A DNA stretch of 64,000 bases from Pseudoalteromonas ostreae (GTDB lineage Bacteria > Pseudomonadota > Gammaproteobacteria > Enterobacterales > Alteromonadaceae). The notes beneath the pieces were generated by a model. The model was not told the origin of the DNA. It did not search any database and was given only the letters and a program-made list of their open reading frames with translations. The DNA lies in contig NZ_JAGPYN010000006.1 of NCBI RefSeq assembly GCF_018069805.1, positions 1 to 64,000 of the forward strand, written 5' to 3'. Made by a program: the position numbers and the translations under genes. Positions 63,758 through 64,000 of the stretch are shown piece by piece; positions within the stretch are counted from its first letter, which is position 1; the number at the start of each line of letters is the position of its first letter.

Positions 63758-64000
63758 TTGAAAATCAAAAAATGTAAACTCTTTTTTATTATCTGCCTAG
63801 CTCTAATTATCACTGCCTGTAAGGTTGAAGACCCTTATGATACAGGGGAAACTCAGGCGCAAAAGAGCGAAACACAACTGCGTGATGATTATTTAAAACA
63901 AACATTTAATGGTGTTATCACAATAACCGATGAGCAAGCCAATAATGTGGCTGGCATCACGGTTGCGTTTGCAGGACAGCAGTATCAAACAAATGCCAGT
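63758..64000 (+). CDS. Lipoprotein, 3' end outside the window
   Basis: 81 codons are seen before the window ends. A TTG start is supported by GAGG six bases upstream. The N-terminus MKIKKCKLFFIICLALIITA is a lipoprotein signal and is followed at once by the lipobox Cys of ITAC (residue 21). The next residues are KVEDPYDTGETQ, and the segment FNGVITITDEQANNVAGITV suggests a beta-sandwich (perhaps Ig-like) domain. Without the rest the family cannot be named. Confidence 0.75.
   Translation, partial: MKIKKCKLFFIICLALIITACKVEDPYDTGETQAQKSETQLRDDYLKQTFNGVITITDEQANNVAGITVAFAGQQYQTNAS

Overview
The window reads as a chromosomal segment of a marine gammaproteobacterium of the order Alteromonadales, most likely Pseudoalteromonas or a close relative. 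The evidence is the AT-leaning DNA, a tmRNA tag reading ANDDNYSLAA, a sodium-type flagellar MotY gene beside rnt, gene orders typical of gammaproteobacteria (rpsP-rimM-trmD-rplS; rluD-pgeF-clpB with divergent bamD; ispH-fkpB-lspA-ileS-ribF-murJ with divergent rpsT next to minor-pilin genes), and dispersed palindromic repeats of a kind common in these genera. The assignment is inferred from content; no database search was run.

Layout. Bases 1-1600 are AT-rich and hold only the end-truncated gene of an unrecognised membrane protein plus unexplained repeats. They abut the 3' end of ssrA (tmRNA), a classic integration site, so this is probably accessory DNA. From 2.2 to 8.2 kb come a FapA-like protein, rnt, motY, an EamA transporter and a tyrP-like permease; a large GGDEF-EAL protein follows to 11.3 kb. 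From 11.4 to 14.0 kb lie pheA, with a Phe-rich leader peptide and attenuator, and convergent tyrA. Next are rpsP-rimM-trmD-rplS, ffh, a YpjD-like and a YfjD-like membrane protein, mscS, an SLT-fold lipoprotein, gshA and an Aer-like chemoreceptor (14-26 kb), then clpB-pgeF-rluD, bamD and glnB (26-31.6 kb). A minor-pilin block (31.8-38.6 kb: two FimT/GspH-like genes, then pilV-W-X-Y1-E) is followed by a LytS/LytTR (AlgZ/AlgR-like) pair, ispH-fkpB-lspA-ileS-ribF-murJ and divergent rpsT. From 48.5 kb on the content is more lineage-specific: a lone receiver protein, small membrane proteins, a decayed smrA, a GhrA-like dehydrogenase, an OlsF-like double acyltransferase, a 265-bp MITE-like element, an RstB/RstA-like two-component pair, a lipoprotein, a DapE-like peptidase, a second MITE-like element, a MATE pump, OmpW, a hot-dog thioesterase, tyrR, and the start of another lipoprotein.

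Functional links. Aromatic amino-acid genes are spread over the window: pheA under attenuation, tyrA and tyrP with TyrR-box-like sites, and tyrR itself with a weaker candidate box, so regulator and likely targets are visible together. The minor-pilin operon sits beside a LytTR system of the type that controls such genes in Pseudomonas. Most of the window is ordinary core genome; I found no convincing new defence or biosynthetic system. The points that merit follow-up are the ssrA-adjacent edge with its attC-like inverted repeat, the pheA leader whose predicted promoter implies a leaderless peptide mRNA, the two MITE families (one supplies a gene's stop codon), and the decayed smrA region.
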